Part shown: one piece after another, positions 41,748 through 51,345 of the stretch
Layout: the number at the start of each line of letters is the position of its first letter
Numbering within the stretch: position 1 is the stretch's first letter
Assembly: GCA_022360655.1 (NCBI GenBank)
Contig: JAKSCK010000240.1
Span: 1-64,000 of the forward strand
Direction of reading: 5' to 3'
DNA length: 64,000 bases
Source of the DNA: Spirochaetales bacterium
GTDB taxonomy: Bacteria; Spirochaetota; Spirochaetia; DSM-2461
Position numbers and translations under genes: made by a program
Notes under the pieces: model-generated
Database searches by the model: none
What the model saw: the letters and a program-made list of their open reading frames with translations, nothing else
What the model was told of the DNA's origin: nothing

Positions 41748-42479
41748 ATGCGTTGTTTTCGTGGTCCATATCAGTGTTCTTTTCTTCTTCTCCTTGCGCT
41801 GAGCCTTCTTCTTACCTCGTGTGGCCAAAAAGAGAACCGGAATGAATTGGCTGAGCGGCTTGCTCAACAGGATGGTTTGGAACCAGATGAGGCCCAGATT
41901 CAGGAGTGGAAAAAACGCCTTCGAGAGATTGATGATGATGTGGAAGACACATTAGAGAAGGTTCAGGATAAGTCCGGTTACTGGCGGCTCCTTGGTTTAA
42001 AATACATGGACCACAAAATGTGGGGACAAGCCTTTTCCGCCTTTGAAGAGGCGGTCGCCCTAGAACCTGAACGAGCGAGCCTCCTCTATCAACGTTCATT
42101 GAGTTTGAGTCAGCTGGCCCTATCTGAATCTTCGGAATTGGAGCGTCAGCGTTTGTTTGAAGAAGCCGAATTTGGTTATCGGCGGGCCTTGAATGTGGAT
42201 TCAAGGCATACCCCATCCATGTATGCCCTGGCCGCACTTCTTGTTTTTGAGTTGGATCGACCCCGCGAAGCCGGGGTCTTTCTGGAAGATTATCTTCGGA
42301 TTGAACGAAGTCACATTGGGGCTCGTTTCCTTCTGGCACAAGTCCGATTGATCGAAGGTCGACCCGATGCTGCCTTGGATTTGTATGAAGAGATTTCTTC
42401 CATTGCTCCTGGGACGCAAGAAGAGCAACAGGCCCGTGAATTGGCCAATCAGGTTCTTTCGGGGGCTTATGGTGGGTAA
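41748..42479 (+). CDS. TPR-repeat lipoprotein
   Basis: The 243-residue protein has a signal with lipobox LTSC (Cys25) and tetratricopeptide-type helices (SGYWRLLGLKYMDHKMWGQA, then AFEEAVALEPERASLLYQ, EFGYRRALNVDSRHTPSMYA). It should be anchored outside the cytoplasmic membrane and mediate protein contacts. It lies 4 bases after the first xer gene and overlaps dprA by 11 bases. Similar outer-surface or periplasmic TPR lipoproteins are known near the division cluster in other spirochaetes, from memory. Partner unknown. Confidence 0.8.
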   Translation: MRCFRGPYQCSFLLLLALSLLLTSCGQKENRNELAERLAQQDGLEPDEAQIQEWKKRLREIDDDVEDTLEKVQDKSGYWRLLGLKYMDHKMWGQAFSAFEEAVALEPERASLLYQRSLSLSQLALSESSELERQRLFEEAEFGYRRALNVDSRHTPSMYALAALLVFELDRPREAGVFLEDYLRIERSHIGARFLLAQVRLIEGRPDAALDLYEEISSIAPGTQEEQQARELANQVLSGAYGG

Positions 42480-43452
42480 TCTTCTCTGGGCATTGGCGGC
42501 CAACCGTCTTCCTGGACATGATGGTTGGAGCAAATTGGATTTGCTGGTGGCTTCAAGAGATGAGAATGATCTTCGTCAGGCCTTTGTGATTTATCTGCAG
42601 AAGCATTCTTCATCACGAAATACCCGCATCCCTACCTTTGATGTGCTCATGGGGGAGGCCGAAGTGGAGCTTCGCCGAGTTCAACGCTTAGGGATACATC
42701 TTTGTGTACTTGGTCATCAAGATTACCCGGATCGCCTGACCCTCATTCCTGATCCTCCTCTCATGCTCTATCTCAGAGGGCATCTGGAGAAGGACAGTTC
42801 TCCTGTTGCCATCGTGGGAACACGTCGTCCCAGTCAAAAGGCCCTTCGGGTGGCTTATGCCCTTGGATGTGATTTTGCTCTTTCCTCCACGCCGGTTGTT
42901 TCTGGCTTAGCCCTTGGTATTGATGCTGCGGCTCATGAGGGCGTGTTGGCCGCTGGAGGTAAAACCTGGGCCGTCCTTGCCGGAGGGGTGGATCAACCTA
43001 CACCACGAGCGCATCAAAAACTGGCCTCACGGCTTTTGGATGCAGGGGGAGCCCTTTTAAGCGAAATGCCAACGGGTTCTTCTCCGGTTCGTTATGCCTT
43101 TCCCCGTCGGAATCGTCTTTTGAGTGGATTGTGTGATGCCTGTGTTGTGGTGCAGGCCCCTCGAAGATCTGGAGCTCTGCTCACAGCCCAATATGCCCTG
43201 GAACAGGGTCGAGAGGTTTATGTTTGTGCCGAGGCTTTTGAAGGATCCATTGGAGAGGGGACCAGGGATTTAGAGGAACAGGGTGCACTTGCCATTCGTG
43301 CGGCCTCGGAAATCTTCCCTCAGAATGCTTCTTGTCAAGAATCCATCAGAGAACTGCCATTGCCTCAATCGGCTTTAGATGTTTGTGCGCGAACTCGAGG
43401 GGAATTGAACGGGCAGATTTCTCGTTATATGGGAGGCTGGTTTGAGTGTTGA
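42469..43452 (+). CDS. dprA: DNA processing protein DprA
   Basis: This 327-residue protein has the DprA Rossmann core: VAIVGTRRPSQKALRVA, VVSGLALGIDAAAHEGVLAAGGKT (split: VVSGLALGIDAAAHEG and VLAAGGKT), LLSEMPTGS, FPRRNRLLSGL and SGALLTAQYALEQGREVY (18 residues). It binds single-stranded DNA and loads RecA during natural transformation or a related process. ATG 42469 overlaps the lipoprotein gene. It overlaps the second xer by 11 bases; in several treponemes topA lies between these two, but not here. Confidence 0.93.
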   Translation: MVGNLLWALAANRLPGHDGWSKLDLLVASRDENDLRQAFVIYLQKHSSSRNTRIPTFDVLMGEAEVELRRVQRLGIHLCVLGHQDYPDRLTLIPDPPLMLYLRGHLEKDSSPVAIVGTRRPSQKALRVAYALGCDFALSSTPVVSGLALGIDAAAHEGVLAAGGKTWAVLAGGVDQPTPRAHQKLASRLLDAGGALLSEMPTGSSPVRYAFPRRNRLLSGLCDACVVVQAPRRSGALLTAQYALEQGREVYVCAEAFEGSIGEGTRDLEEQGALAIRAASEIFPQNASCQESIRELPLPQSALDVCARTRGELNGQISRYMGGWFEC

Positions 43453-44347
43453 AGCCCATGATTGGATCGAACATTTGCGCCATGTTCGTCGTTTATCCGA
43501 TGCCACTGTGCGCTCTTATCGTCGAGATCTTGCCGCATGGTCCGCTTTTCTTGCAGAAAATGCGTTAACGGAAGGGGAAGCCTCCTCCCGTGATGCCCGT
43601 TCGTTCATTGCAAGAATGTCCTCACAACGATTAGCTCCAGCCACAGTCAATCGGCGATTATCGGCTCTGAAGGGATACTATGAATGGAGAAGGAAGCGAA
43701 TTCCGGGTTCCTTGAATCCTTTCTCAGAGTCTCGGGCCGTAAAGATGGGGAGAAAGTTGCCCAGCTATCTTTCCCATGAAGAGATTGAAAAATTCTTGGA
43801 ATGCACCGGGGATGACTTCATGGGCTACCGGGATCGATTCCTCTTTGAGCTGTTGTATTCCACTGGTTGTCGCGTGTCAGAAATCTGTTCTCTTGATGTG
43901 AGTGATGTGATACGGCGACAAGTCCGTGTGCGGGGAAAAGGAGATAAGGAACGCATCGTTTTTATTGGATCCAAAGCCTCTCGGGCCTTAGATCATTATC
44001 TTCCCTTCCGTTTGGAACACGCACATGATGATTCAGACAGCCGAAGGGCTTTGCTCCTTGATCATCGAGGCAAAAGACTCACAGATCGAGGAATCCGTCA
44101 TATTGTACAAAAGTACACAAGTTTGACCGGTTGTCCCAAGTCTGTGTCGCCGCATACGTTTCGGCACAGTTTTGCCACCCATGTTCTGGATGAAGGAGCG
44201 GATATTCGGGTGGTGCAGGAAATGCTTGGGCACTCCAGTCTTTCTACAACACAAATTTATACACATACGGGAATTGAGAGAATAAAACAGGTGTATCGAT
44301 TCTCTCATCCCCATGCACGGCGTCGCGCCGGAGGACAAAATGGCTGA
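43442..44347 (+). CDS. xerC: Tyrosine recombinase XerC/CodV family (copy 2)
   Basis: The 301-residue Xer recombinase has the core-binding domain ([11 protein letters not shown] near 25) and catalytic residues in [12 protein letters not shown] (Arg), [30 protein letters not shown] (His and Arg) and [11 protein letters not shown] (Tyr). It lies directly before hslVU, the codV position in Treponema and Bacillus, so XerC/CodV is the better guess for this copy. TTG start at 43442 with dprA overlap; the next gene, hslV, starts 8 bases before its end. Confidence 0.9.
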   Translation: MSVEAHDWIEHLRHVRRLSDATVRSYRRDLAAWSAFLAENALTEGEASSRDARSFIARMSSQRLAPATVNRRLSALKGYYEWRRKRIPGSLNPFSESRAVKMGRKLPSYLSHEEIEKFLECTGDDFMGYRDRFLFELLYSTGCRVSEICSLDVSDVIRRQVRVRGKGDKERIVFIGSKASRALDHYLPFRLEHAHDDSDSRRALLLDHRGKRLTDRGIRHIVQKYTSLTGCPKSVSPHTFRHSFATHVLDEGADIRVVQEMLGHSSLSTTQIYTHTGIERIKQVYRFSHPHARRRAGGQNG

Positions 44348-44885
44348 GATTCGAGGAACCACGATTGTTGCTGTCCGGAAAGATGGACAGGTTGCTATGG
44401 CTGGTGATGGTCAGGTGACTTTAGGTGAATCTGTGGTGATGAAGGGGCGAGCAAGAAAGGTTCGCCGGATTTATGATGGAAAGGTTCTGGTGGGTTTTGC
44501 TGGATCGACAGCAGATGCCTTCACTTTAGAGGAACGTTTCGAAGGTCGACTCAAGGAGTATGCTGGAGATGTGACGCGAGCAGCCGTTGAGTTGGCCAAG
44601 GAATGGCGTACCGACCGTGTATTGCGTCGCCTTGAGGCCATGCTTCTTGTGGCTGGCGGAGGACGATTGCTTCTTCTTACGGGTAATGGCGATGTGATTG
44701 AGCCGGATGAAGGAGCCGTGGCCATTGGGAGTGGGGGGAATTATGCCTATGCAGCCGCCCGTGCCTATTTGGACGCTTCTGAATTGGATGCCGGAGAAAT
44801 TGCCGAACGCTCTCTTCGAATTGCTGCCAGCATCTGTGTCTTTACCAATGAAAACATCACTTTGGAGGTGCTCAACGATGAGTAA
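44340..44885 (+). CDS. hslV: ATP-dependent protease subunit HslV (ClpQ)
   Basis: The 181-residue threonine peptidase has a short propeptide MAEIRG before [20 protein letters not shown] (20 residues); the first threonine is the active residue after processing, as in CodW of Bacillus. ATG 44340 follows GGAGG. It forms the HslUV proteasome-like machine with HslU, whose start overlaps its end. Confidence 0.95.
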   Translation: MAEIRGTTIVAVRKDGQVAMAGDGQVTLGESVVMKGRARKVRRIYDGKVLVGFAGSTADAFTLEERFEGRLKEYAGDVTRAAVELAKEWRTDRVLRRLEAMLLVAGGGRLLLLTGNGDVIEPDEGAVAIGSGGNYAYAAARAYLDASELDAGEIAERSLRIAASICVFTNENITLEVLNDE

Positions 44886-46239
44886 GCTGGATGGAATGAC
44901 TCCTAAAGAAATTGTTCAGGCTCTGGATCATTATATTGTGGGGCAGGAAGCCGCAAAGAAAGCGGTGGCCATTGCCTTGAGAAATCGCCAACGCCGAGCG
45001 GCTCTTCCCGATGATATTCGTGATGAAGTGGCGCCAAAGAATATTCTGATGATTGGCCCCACTGGTGTGGGAAAAACCGAGATTGCCCGACGTCTGGCCA
45101 AGTTGGCCAAGGCTCCCTTTGTGAAAGTGGAGGCCACAAAATTCACAGAAGTGGGTTATGTGGGCAGAGATGTGGAATCCATGGTTCGGGATTTGATGGC
45201 CAAAGCTGTGGCGATGGTGAAGGATGAGATGCGTTCTGGAGTAGAGGAAGCAGCTCGAAACGCCGCAGAAGACATCATTCTTGATGCCCTGGTTCCCGGT
45301 TCCCAGGCTCCACCGCCGCAAGGAGCGACAGCCAACACTCCCGTGGAACCGGATCGTGGTCAACATGCGCGAGAGGTTCTTCGCAAAAAGCTTCGGGCTG
45401 GTGAGTTGGACGATCGAATGATTGAAGTGACCGCCGGAATGCCCAAAAAGCCCCATATTGAAGTGATGGCTGGTCCTGGAATTGAGCAGATGGGTTTTGA
45501 TATGGGTCAGCTTGGAGCTCTGTTCCAAGGACCGCGTAAGCCACGGAAAGTGAAGGTTTCTCGGGCACGAGAACTTTTGGAAGCTGAACAGCAGGATAAG
45601 CTGATTGATGGAGAAAGCGCGACAGAAATGGCACGGGAACGTGTTCAAGAATCGGGCATCATCTTCATTGATGAGATTGATAAAATTGCGGTGAACTCAG
45701 GACGATCCGGTGGACCGGATGTCTCCCGGGAAGGAGTCCAACGGGATATTCTTCCCATTGTGGAAGGTTCCACAGTCAATACCAAGTTTGGCATGGTGGA
45801 CACCAGCCACATTCTGTTCATTGCAGCCGGTGCATTCAACCTCTCTAAACCTTCTGATCTCATTCCGGAACTTCAGGGGCGATTCCCTCTGCGGGTGGAA
45901 CTGGAGTCTCTCGGGGCTGCCGAATTCCGTAAAATTCTCACGTCACCTCGGAATGCTCTCACCCGTCAATACCAGGAACTGATGGCCACAGAAGAGGTGA
46001 ACCTTGTCTTTGAAGATGAGGCCATTATTCGGTTGGCCGATATCGCCGCGGAGGTGAATTCTCGCACTGAGAACATCGGAGCCCGGCGGTTACACACCGT
46101 CCTTGAGCTTCTTGTGGAAGAGGTTTCTTTCACTGCACCTGAGCGGGCTGGAGAGCAAATTATTGTGAATGCTCAATATGTGAATGAGCGTTTGGAATCG
46201 GTGATTGAAGACCGAGATTTGTCTCGGTACATCTTGTAG
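44878..46239 (+). CDS. hslU: ATPase subunit HslU (ClpY)
   Basis: The 453-residue AAA+ unfoldase has [17 protein letters not shown] at the start, Walker [12 protein letters not shown] near 59-69, the I-domain (about 110-235), Walker [13 protein letters not shown], and ends DLSRYIL, the C-terminal tail that activates HslV. The ATG at 44878 follows GGAGG; a much longer frame inside hslV is an artefact. It is followed by a hairpin and the flagellar operon. Confidence 0.96.
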   Translation: MSKLDGMTPKEIVQALDHYIVGQEAAKKAVAIALRNRQRRAALPDDIRDEVAPKNILMIGPTGVGKTEIARRLAKLAKAPFVKVEATKFTEVGYVGRDVESMVRDLMAKAVAMVKDEMRSGVEEAARNAAEDIILDALVPGSQAPPPQGATANTPVEPDRGQHAREVLRKKLRAGELDDRMIEVTAGMPKKPHIEVMAGPGIEQMGFDMGQLGALFQGPRKPRKVKVSRARELLEAEQQDKLIDGESATEMARERVQESGIIFIDEIDKIAVNSGRSGGPDVSREGVQRDILPIVEGSTVNTKFGMVDTSHILFIAAGAFNLSKPSDLIPELQGRFPLRVELESLGAAEFRKILTSPRNALTRQYQELMATEEVNLVFEDEAIIRLADIAAEVNSRTENIGARRLHTVLELLVEEVSFTAPERAGEQIIVNAQYVNERLESVIEDRDLSRYIL

Positions 46240-46288
46240 ACCTGGGACTCAGATTGGGTTCTGCTTGCGCCGATGATGAGAAAAGAAG

Positions 46289-46309
46289 GCCTGATGTTTG
46301 TTGTCAGGC
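46289..46309 (+). repeat. Hairpin in front of flgB
   Basis: GCCTGA (46289-46294) pairs with TCAGGC (46304-46309) around a 9-base loop, ending immediately before the GGGAGG ribosome-binding site of flgB. No T-run follows. It separates hslU from the flagellar genes and could protect the downstream mRNA end. Confidence 0.5.
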
Positions 46310-46321
46310 TGGGAGGGGATG

Positions 46322-46738
46322 ATGTTAAACAGCACAACTTTTGGACGATCCGTTGATCTTCTGCAGCGCAATCTCTCCGCATCATGGCTTCGAGATCAGG
46401 TTATTTCTGACAATATCGCCAATGCCGAGACTCCGAATTTCAAGCGCTCTGAAGTGAGCTTTGAGGCTCAATTGTCTCGGGCATTGGCCTCGGAAAATAA
46501 GGCTTCATCCATTGGTGTCACCACTCATCCCAAGCATATTTCCTTTGATCAAAAAATGGACTATCAATCGGTGGTCCCCAAAATCACTTTGGATTACCTC
46601 ACCACAGCCAAAAACAATGGAAACAATGTGGATATTGAGCGTGAAACCATGGAACGAACAAAGAACCAGATGATGTATGAGATGATGACCTATGCCGTCA
46701 ATCATCAATTTCGTCAAATCAATACGGTGTTGAGATGA
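46322..46738 (+). CDS. flgB: Flagellar basal-body rod protein FlgB
   Basis: The 138-residue proximal rod protein has the rod family segment VISDNIANAETPNFKRSEV near the N-terminus and the C-terminal VDIERETMERTKNQMMYEMM (20 residues). The ATG at 46322 has GGGAGG 5 bases upstream. First gene of the flagellar operon. In spirochaetes the rod and hook lie in the periplasm. Confidence 0.95.
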   Translation: MLNSTTFGRSVDLLQRNLSASWLRDQVISDNIANAETPNFKRSEVSFEAQLSRALASENKASSIGVTTHPKHISFDQKMDYQSVVPKITLDYLTTAKNNGNNVDIERETMERTKNQMMYEMMTYAVNHQFRQINTVLR

Positions 46739-46793
46739 TGAAACATTCACGTATTGACGTTCTTTGTCTGTGTGAGAATCAGGAGGTTCAGTA

Positions 46794-47255
46794 ATGGGCA
46801 TGTTTAGTGCAATCAATACCGCGGCATCTGGCCTTTCTGCTGAGCGCTTGCGTTTGGATGTGATTTCCGACAATATCGCCAACGCCACAACCACAAGAAC
46901 CTCGGAGGGGGGAGCCTACCGACGGAGTCGTGTGGTGTTTCGGCCGCGCACAGAAAAACCCTATTGGCAGAGCCCCTTTCTACCAGAACCACTGGAGAAT
47001 AAAGTGGGCAGTGGTGTGCGAGTTGTTTCCATTGAGAAGGACATGGACAGCGATTTGGTATTGAAATGGGATCCCACCCATCCCGATGCCATTAAAACAG
47101 GTCCTCGAACGGGGTATGTGGAAATGCCCAATGTGAATGTGGTGAACGAGATGGTGGATATGATTTCAGCTTCACGGGCTTATGAAGCCAATGTGGCCGT
47201 CATGGATGGTGCAAAAAGCATGTTCCGTAAAGCTCTGGAGATTGGGAGGGCCTAA
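46794..47255 (+). CDS. flgC: Flagellar basal-body rod protein FlgC
   Basis: This 153-residue rod protein has FSAINTAASGLSAERLRLDV and ISDNIANATTTRT at the start and NVNVVNEMVDMISASRAYEA at the end, the signature C-terminal helix. AGGAGG precedes the ATG. Its stop overlaps fliE by one base. Confidence 0.96.
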   Translation: MGMFSAINTAASGLSAERLRLDVISDNIANATTTRTSEGGAYRRSRVVFRPRTEKPYWQSPFLPEPLENKVGSGVRVVSIEKDMDSDLVLKWDPTHPDAIKTGPRTGYVEMPNVNVVNEMVDMISASRAYEANVAVMDGAKSMFRKALEIGRA

Positions 47256-47581
47256 TGACCATTAATTCCAATTTGAATGGCGAAAGCACCATCAAGATGG
47301 CACTTACAAATCCGGCCCATCGGAGTTCTGAAGGATCTCAAACGCCAGAAAACACCCGGACTTCTGGATTTGGTGCCATGGTGAGTGAGGCTTTGGGGTC
47401 GGTATCCGATGCACAGCTCAATGCGGATGCTGTTTTTGAAAAGATGATCACGAATCCCGATGATGTGGAACCTGCCGATGTCACCATTGCTATGGCTAAG
47501 GCGGAAATGAGCTTGAATCTGACCAAGACCATCGTGGATCGGGCTGTGAAAGCGTACAACGACATCACGTCGATGCGATAG
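47255..47581 (+). CDS. fliE: Flagellar hook-basal body protein FliE
   Basis: The 108-residue protein links the MS ring to the rod. The family C-terminal half is clear: VTIAMAKAEMSLNLTKTIVD then RAVKAYNDITSMR. The N-terminal 45 residues are poorly conserved, as usual. TAATG overlap with flgC; a hairpin follows before fliF. Confidence 0.92.
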   Translation: MTINSNLNGESTIKMALTNPAHRSSEGSQTPENTRTSGFGAMVSEALGSVSDAQLNADAVFEKMITNPDDVEPADVTIAMAKAEMSLNLTKTIVDRAVKAYNDITSMR

Positions 47582-47593
47582 GATGAAGGGAGC

Positions 47594-47614
47594 CAGACGG
47601 GGGGAAGCCGTCTG
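47594..47614 (+). repeat. Intercistronic hairpin between fliE and fliF
   Basis: CAGACGG (47594-47600) pairs perfectly with CCGTCTG (47608-47614) around GGGGAAG. No T-run follows, so it is not a full terminator. It may set the relative mRNA levels of the rod genes and the MS ring gene. Confidence 0.5.
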
Positions 47615-47635
47615 ATGTTCCTGGGGGGGTAACAT

Positions 47636-49348
47636 ATGCCGGAATGGCTGACGAAGATCTTTGCCAGATTGAGAGATCTCTGGGGGCAATGGTCCATATT
47701 GCGCAAGATTGCGCTCATTGGCATTGTTGTGGCTGTTGTGGCTGCATTTGTTGTGTTGGGAACCATGTCGGCCCAACCCTCTCAAGTGGCCATATTTAAT
47801 ACCACCATAACGGATATGGCCCTTGCGGATCGGATTGCGACGGCCCTTGATTCAGAGAACATCGCCTACAGTCGCGCCGCGGATAATCGGTTCTATACGG
47901 CTGATACTGAGACGGCTCGACGTGCGCGTTCCCTTCTTGTACGAGAAGATCTCCTTCCGGGCCAGCTTGATCCATGGAACTTCTTCACAGGAATGGATCG
48001 GTGGACGCTCACAGATTTTGATCGGAACATTAACCTTCAACGCGCCATCACCTCCAATCTTGAGCAGCATATTGCGGCCCTTGATGATGTGGATTCTGCC
48101 AAGGTCACCCTTGCTCTTCCTGAGACAGAACTTTTTGCAGAAGATCAAAAACCGGTGACGGCATCGGTGATTCTTCAGCCAAAACCTGGCAGTGATATTG
48201 CTGAGAATCGAACCAAGATTGAAGGGATTGTGAAACTCATTCAGTTTGCGGTGGAAGGGCTGGAAGCAGAAAACATCACCATCATGGACATTCGTGGAAC
48301 CATCCTCAATGACTTTGAAGGGATGGGGCGCTCAGATGCTCTGGATTTGACCAGTCGAATGCTTCGGCAGAAAAGAGCTCTAGAAGCACAATATACGGCA
48401 ACAATCCTTCGTTCTCTCAGTCATGTATTTACTCCTTCACGGGTGAATATTGTGAACTTTGATATTGATTTGGAGTTTGTTCAAAAATCCATTGAAACCC
48501 AGGAGCACTTTCCCATCACCCTCCGGGAGGATGATCCCAACACACCCTACAGTGAATTAGAAACCACACCGTCTGTGATTCGAAGTCGTGAAACCAGTAA
48601 TCAGAACTTTGAGGGCACAGGTTTTAACCCAGAAGGTCCTCCCGGACAAGAGGGGCAAACTCCTCCGGCCTATCAAGACCTCACCAATCTTGTGGGACGA
48701 TACGAGTCAGATCGGAACATTGAGAATTATGAGATTAATGTTCGAAACATCACGGAAGAAAAAAGCCCCTATGAGATTCGACGCATCAGTTTAGGTATGG
48801 TGATTGATGGAACCTGGGCCATCAAATTTGATGAGGCTGGGAAGGCCGTTGTTTTGCCCAATGGTTACCGTGAACGAGCCTATACTCCAGTCTCTGCTGA
48901 CGTGATGGCTCAGGCCCGTGGCGTTGTCGAAGGAGCTGTGGGATACTCAAAGTCACGTGGAGATGTGGTGACATTAGAGAACATCCCATTTGATCGGAGT
49001 CAACAATTCTTACAGGAAGATGAGGATTGGCTCCAACGGCGGCAGATGCAAAGGGCTCTCTTCTGGGCCATCATTGGAGTTGCTGCAGCAATCTTCTTAT
49101 TTGCAGTGGCCCGATTGATTAGTCGACAGGTTGAGAAAAAACGCCGCGAGCGTGAAGATGAATTGGCCCGCCAGCATCAGGCCATGCGGGAACAGGCCCT
49201 GCGTAGCGCAGAAGAAGAGGGTCTTGAAGTGGAAATGTCTGTCCAAGAGAGGGCACGCATTGAAATGCAAGAGAATGCAAAAAACGTGGCACGGGAACAT
49301 CCGGAAGATGTGGCTCAACTGATCCGGACCTGGCTGGCAGAGGAGTAG
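47636..49348 (+). CDS. fliF: Flagellar MS-ring protein FliF
   Basis: The 570-residue protein forms the MS ring. It has two membrane segments, about 22-44 (IALIGIVVAVVAAFVVLG) and about 470-490 (FWAIIGVAAAIFLFAVARLI), with the YscJ/FliF ring-building motifs between them (DLLPGQLDPWNFF, LEQHIAALDDVDSAKVTLAL). The C-terminal tail (ENAKNVAREHPEDVAQLIRT) binds FliG, encoded next, 3 bases downstream. Confidence 0.96.
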   Translation: MPEWLTKIFARLRDLWGQWSILRKIALIGIVVAVVAAFVVLGTMSAQPSQVAIFNTTITDMALADRIATALDSENIAYSRAADNRFYTADTETARRARSLLVREDLLPGQLDPWNFFTGMDRWTLTDFDRNINLQRAITSNLEQHIAALDDVDSAKVTLALPETELFAEDQKPVTASVILQPKPGSDIAENRTKIEGIVKLIQFAVEGLEAENITIMDIRGTILNDFEGMGRSDALDLTSRMLRQKRALEAQYTATILRSLSHVFTPSRVNIVNFDIDLEFVQKSIETQEHFPITLREDDPNTPYSELETTPSVIRSRETSNQNFEGTGFNPEGPPGQEGQTPPAYQDLTNLVGRYESDRNIENYEINVRNITEEKSPYEIRRISLGMVIDGTWAIKFDEAGKAVVLPNGYRERAYTPVSADVMAQARGVVEGAVGYSKSRGDVVTLENIPFDRSQQFLQEDEDWLQRRQMQRALFWAIIGVAAAIFLFAVARLISRQVEKKRREREDELARQHQAMREQALRSAEEEGLEVEMSVQERARIEMQENAKNVAREHPEDVAQLIRTWLAEE

Positions 49349-49351
49349 CGT

Positions 49352-50422
49352 ATGGCAAAGACAAGCGCTTCGGCAGGTGGCGAGGGTCGTCCCCAGTCCG
49401 GAGGACGCGGCTCACAGCATAAAGAGGAACTCAGCGGCAAGCAGAAAGCAGCCGTATTTTTGGTGACTCTTGGATCTGATATCTCCTCTGAAATTTTTAA
49501 GCATCTACGGGAAGATGAAATTGAAACCCTGACCTGGGAAATTGCCCGCCTTGAGAACATCGAACCGGATGATAGGGATATGGTTCTTCAAGAGTTCCAA
49601 GAGCTCATGATGGCCCAGGATTTCATCACTTCTGGAGGTATTGATTACGCTCGAGAATTGTTGGAAAAATCTCTGGGGAATCAAAAGGCCGTTGATATCA
49701 TCAACCGTCTTACCAGCTCCTTAAAAACCAGGCCCTTTGATTTTATTCGCCGAACAGATCCTGCCAACCTTTTGAACTTGATTCAGCAGGAGCATCCTCA
49801 AACGATCGCTCTGATTTTGGCCTATTTGGAGCCTGCAAAAGCATCGCAAATCATGGCCCAGCTTCCCCAGGAAAAGCAGTCAGATGTGGCCAAGCGTATT
49901 GCCACCATGGACCGCACCAGTCCGGAAATCTTACGGGAAGTGGAACGAGTTTTGGATAAAAAACTCTCGTCCCTGTCTCATGAGGATTACACCGCTGCAG
50001 GTGGTGTGGAAAGCATTGTGGACATTCTCAATCTGGTGGATCGAACCACAGAGAAATCCATCATTGAGTCCTTGGAAGAAGAAGATCCAGAATTGGCAGA
50101 AGAAATCAAGAAACGCATGTTTGTCTTTGAAGACATCGTCATGCTGGATGATCGGGCCATTCAACGTGTTTTGCGTGAGGTGGATACCAATGAACTGGCC
50201 AAGGCTCTGAAAGCGGTGGATACCGAAGTTCAGGATAAGATTTTCCGCAACATGTCTAAACGCGCGGCGGCACTTCTGAAGGAAGACATGGATTACATGG
50301 GACCCACGCGTCGAAAGGACGTGGAAGAATCCCAGCAGAAAATTGTGTCTGTCATTCGCAAGCTGGAAGAACAGGGTGACATTGTGATTGCCCGTTCTGG
50401 TGAAGAAGACGTGTTGGTGTAG
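49352..50422 (+). CDS. fliG: Flagellar motor switch protein FliG
   Basis: This 356-residue switch protein has the three FliG domains: N-terminal FliF-binding (about 30-120), middle with EHPQTIALILAYLEP (EHPQ motif), and C-terminal with VMLDDRAIQRVLREVDTNEL and the charged torque helix. A 25-residue Gly/Ser-rich tail at the N-terminus is extra. Spirochaetes often have two FliG proteins; this operon copy is usually FliG2, the motile one. Confidence 0.96.
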   Translation: MAKTSASAGGEGRPQSGGRGSQHKEELSGKQKAAVFLVTLGSDISSEIFKHLREDEIETLTWEIARLENIEPDDRDMVLQEFQELMMAQDFITSGGIDYARELLEKSLGNQKAVDIINRLTSSLKTRPFDFIRRTDPANLLNLIQQEHPQTIALILAYLEPAKASQIMAQLPQEKQSDVAKRIATMDRTSPEILREVERVLDKKLSSLSHEDYTAAGGVESIVDILNLVDRTTEKSIIESLEEEDPELAEEIKKRMFVFEDIVMLDDRAIQRVLREVDTNELAKALKAVDTEVQDKIFRNMSKRAAALLKEDMDYMGPTRRKDVEESQQKIVSVIRKLEEQGDIVIARSGEEDVLV

Positions 50423-50440
50423 TGACCTGAGGAGAGAGCC

Positions 50441-51343
50441 ATGGCGAAAAATGTTTTTCACCCAGTGGAAATTGTGGATCTCACTGCTCAGAAGGTGAAG
50501 GTGGCTCCACCGATTTTTGCGGTGGAAGAGCCTGAACCCATTGAGGTGTATGAGGGTCCCACAGCCGATGACTTACGCCGCGAAGCTGAGGCCTTTAAGC
50601 AGGCCTGGGAACAGGAAAAGGCGGCTCTGATTGAGGCCGCACAAGCCGAGGCCTTGGCCATTCGGGAACAAGCCGAAAAAACCGCTTTTGATGAGGTGAA
50701 GGTAAAAACGGATGCGGCCATTTTGGATCAGCAGCGAGCCCAGGAAGAGGCTCAGCGGATTCGTGAAGAGGCCGAAGCGGAGGCTCAGAAAATCCGAGAA
50801 GAGGCTCAGGCTCAGCGGGATGCCCTTGTTGCAGAAGCCCAAGAAGCCGGCCAACTTGCTGGACGGGAAGGCGGCTGGGCGGAAGGAAAGGCGGAAGCCG
50901 AACGTCTTGTAGAACGTTTGCACAAAATCATTGATGCCAGCATCCGAAAGCGCCAAGACATCATTGATGAAGCTGAAACTCAGCTCATTGATTTGGTGTT
51001 GCTCATCTCCAAAAAGGTGGTAAAGGTCATCAGTGAGAACCAGAAAAATGTGGTGATTAACAACATTGTACAGGCTCTGCGGAAACTCAAGAGCCGGGGC
51101 GATGTGGCCATTCGTGTCAATCTCGCCGACCTGGATCTCACCACCGAACATGTCAACGACTTCCTCAAGATGGCAGAAAATGTCAAATCTGTGACTGTGC
51201 TTGAAGATTCCTCCGTGGATAAGGGCGGGGCCATTGTGGAAACCGATTTTGGGCGTATTGATGCCCGAATTTCGAGTCAGTTGCGGCAAATTGAAGAAAA
51301 AATCCTGGAGCTTGTGCCAATCCGTACCGTCGGGGAGGAATAG
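50441..51343 (+). CDS. fliH: Flagellar assembly protein FliH
   Basis: The 300-residue protein regulates the FliI ATPase and carries a long Glu/Ala/Gln-rich coiled coil (about 40-150) and the C-terminal FliH domain (VVKVISENQKNVVINNIVQA and VTVLEDSSVDKGGAIVETD). It is a little longer than enteric FliH. fliI follows 2 bases later. Confidence 0.92.
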   Translation: MAKNVFHPVEIVDLTAQKVKVAPPIFAVEEPEPIEVYEGPTADDLRREAEAFKQAWEQEKAALIEAAQAEALAIREQAEKTAFDEVKVKTDAAILDQQRAQEEAQRIREEAEAEAQKIREEAQAQRDALVAEAQEAGQLAGREGGWAEGKAEAERLVERLHKIIDASIRKRQDIIDEAETQLIDLVLLISKKVVKVISENQKNVVINNIVQALRKLKSRGDVAIRVNLADLDLTTEHVNDFLKMAENVKSVTVLEDSSVDKGGAIVETDFGRIDARISSQLRQIEEKILELVPIRTVGEE

Positions 51344-51345
51344 CC

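Noticed and set aside
46250-46276. GCCGATGA upstream of flgB resembling the -10 of a sigma-28 flagellar promoter
   Set aside because: It matches seven of eight -10 bases, but the -35 position 15 bases upstream reads CAGA instead of TAAA, so the pair is not convincing.
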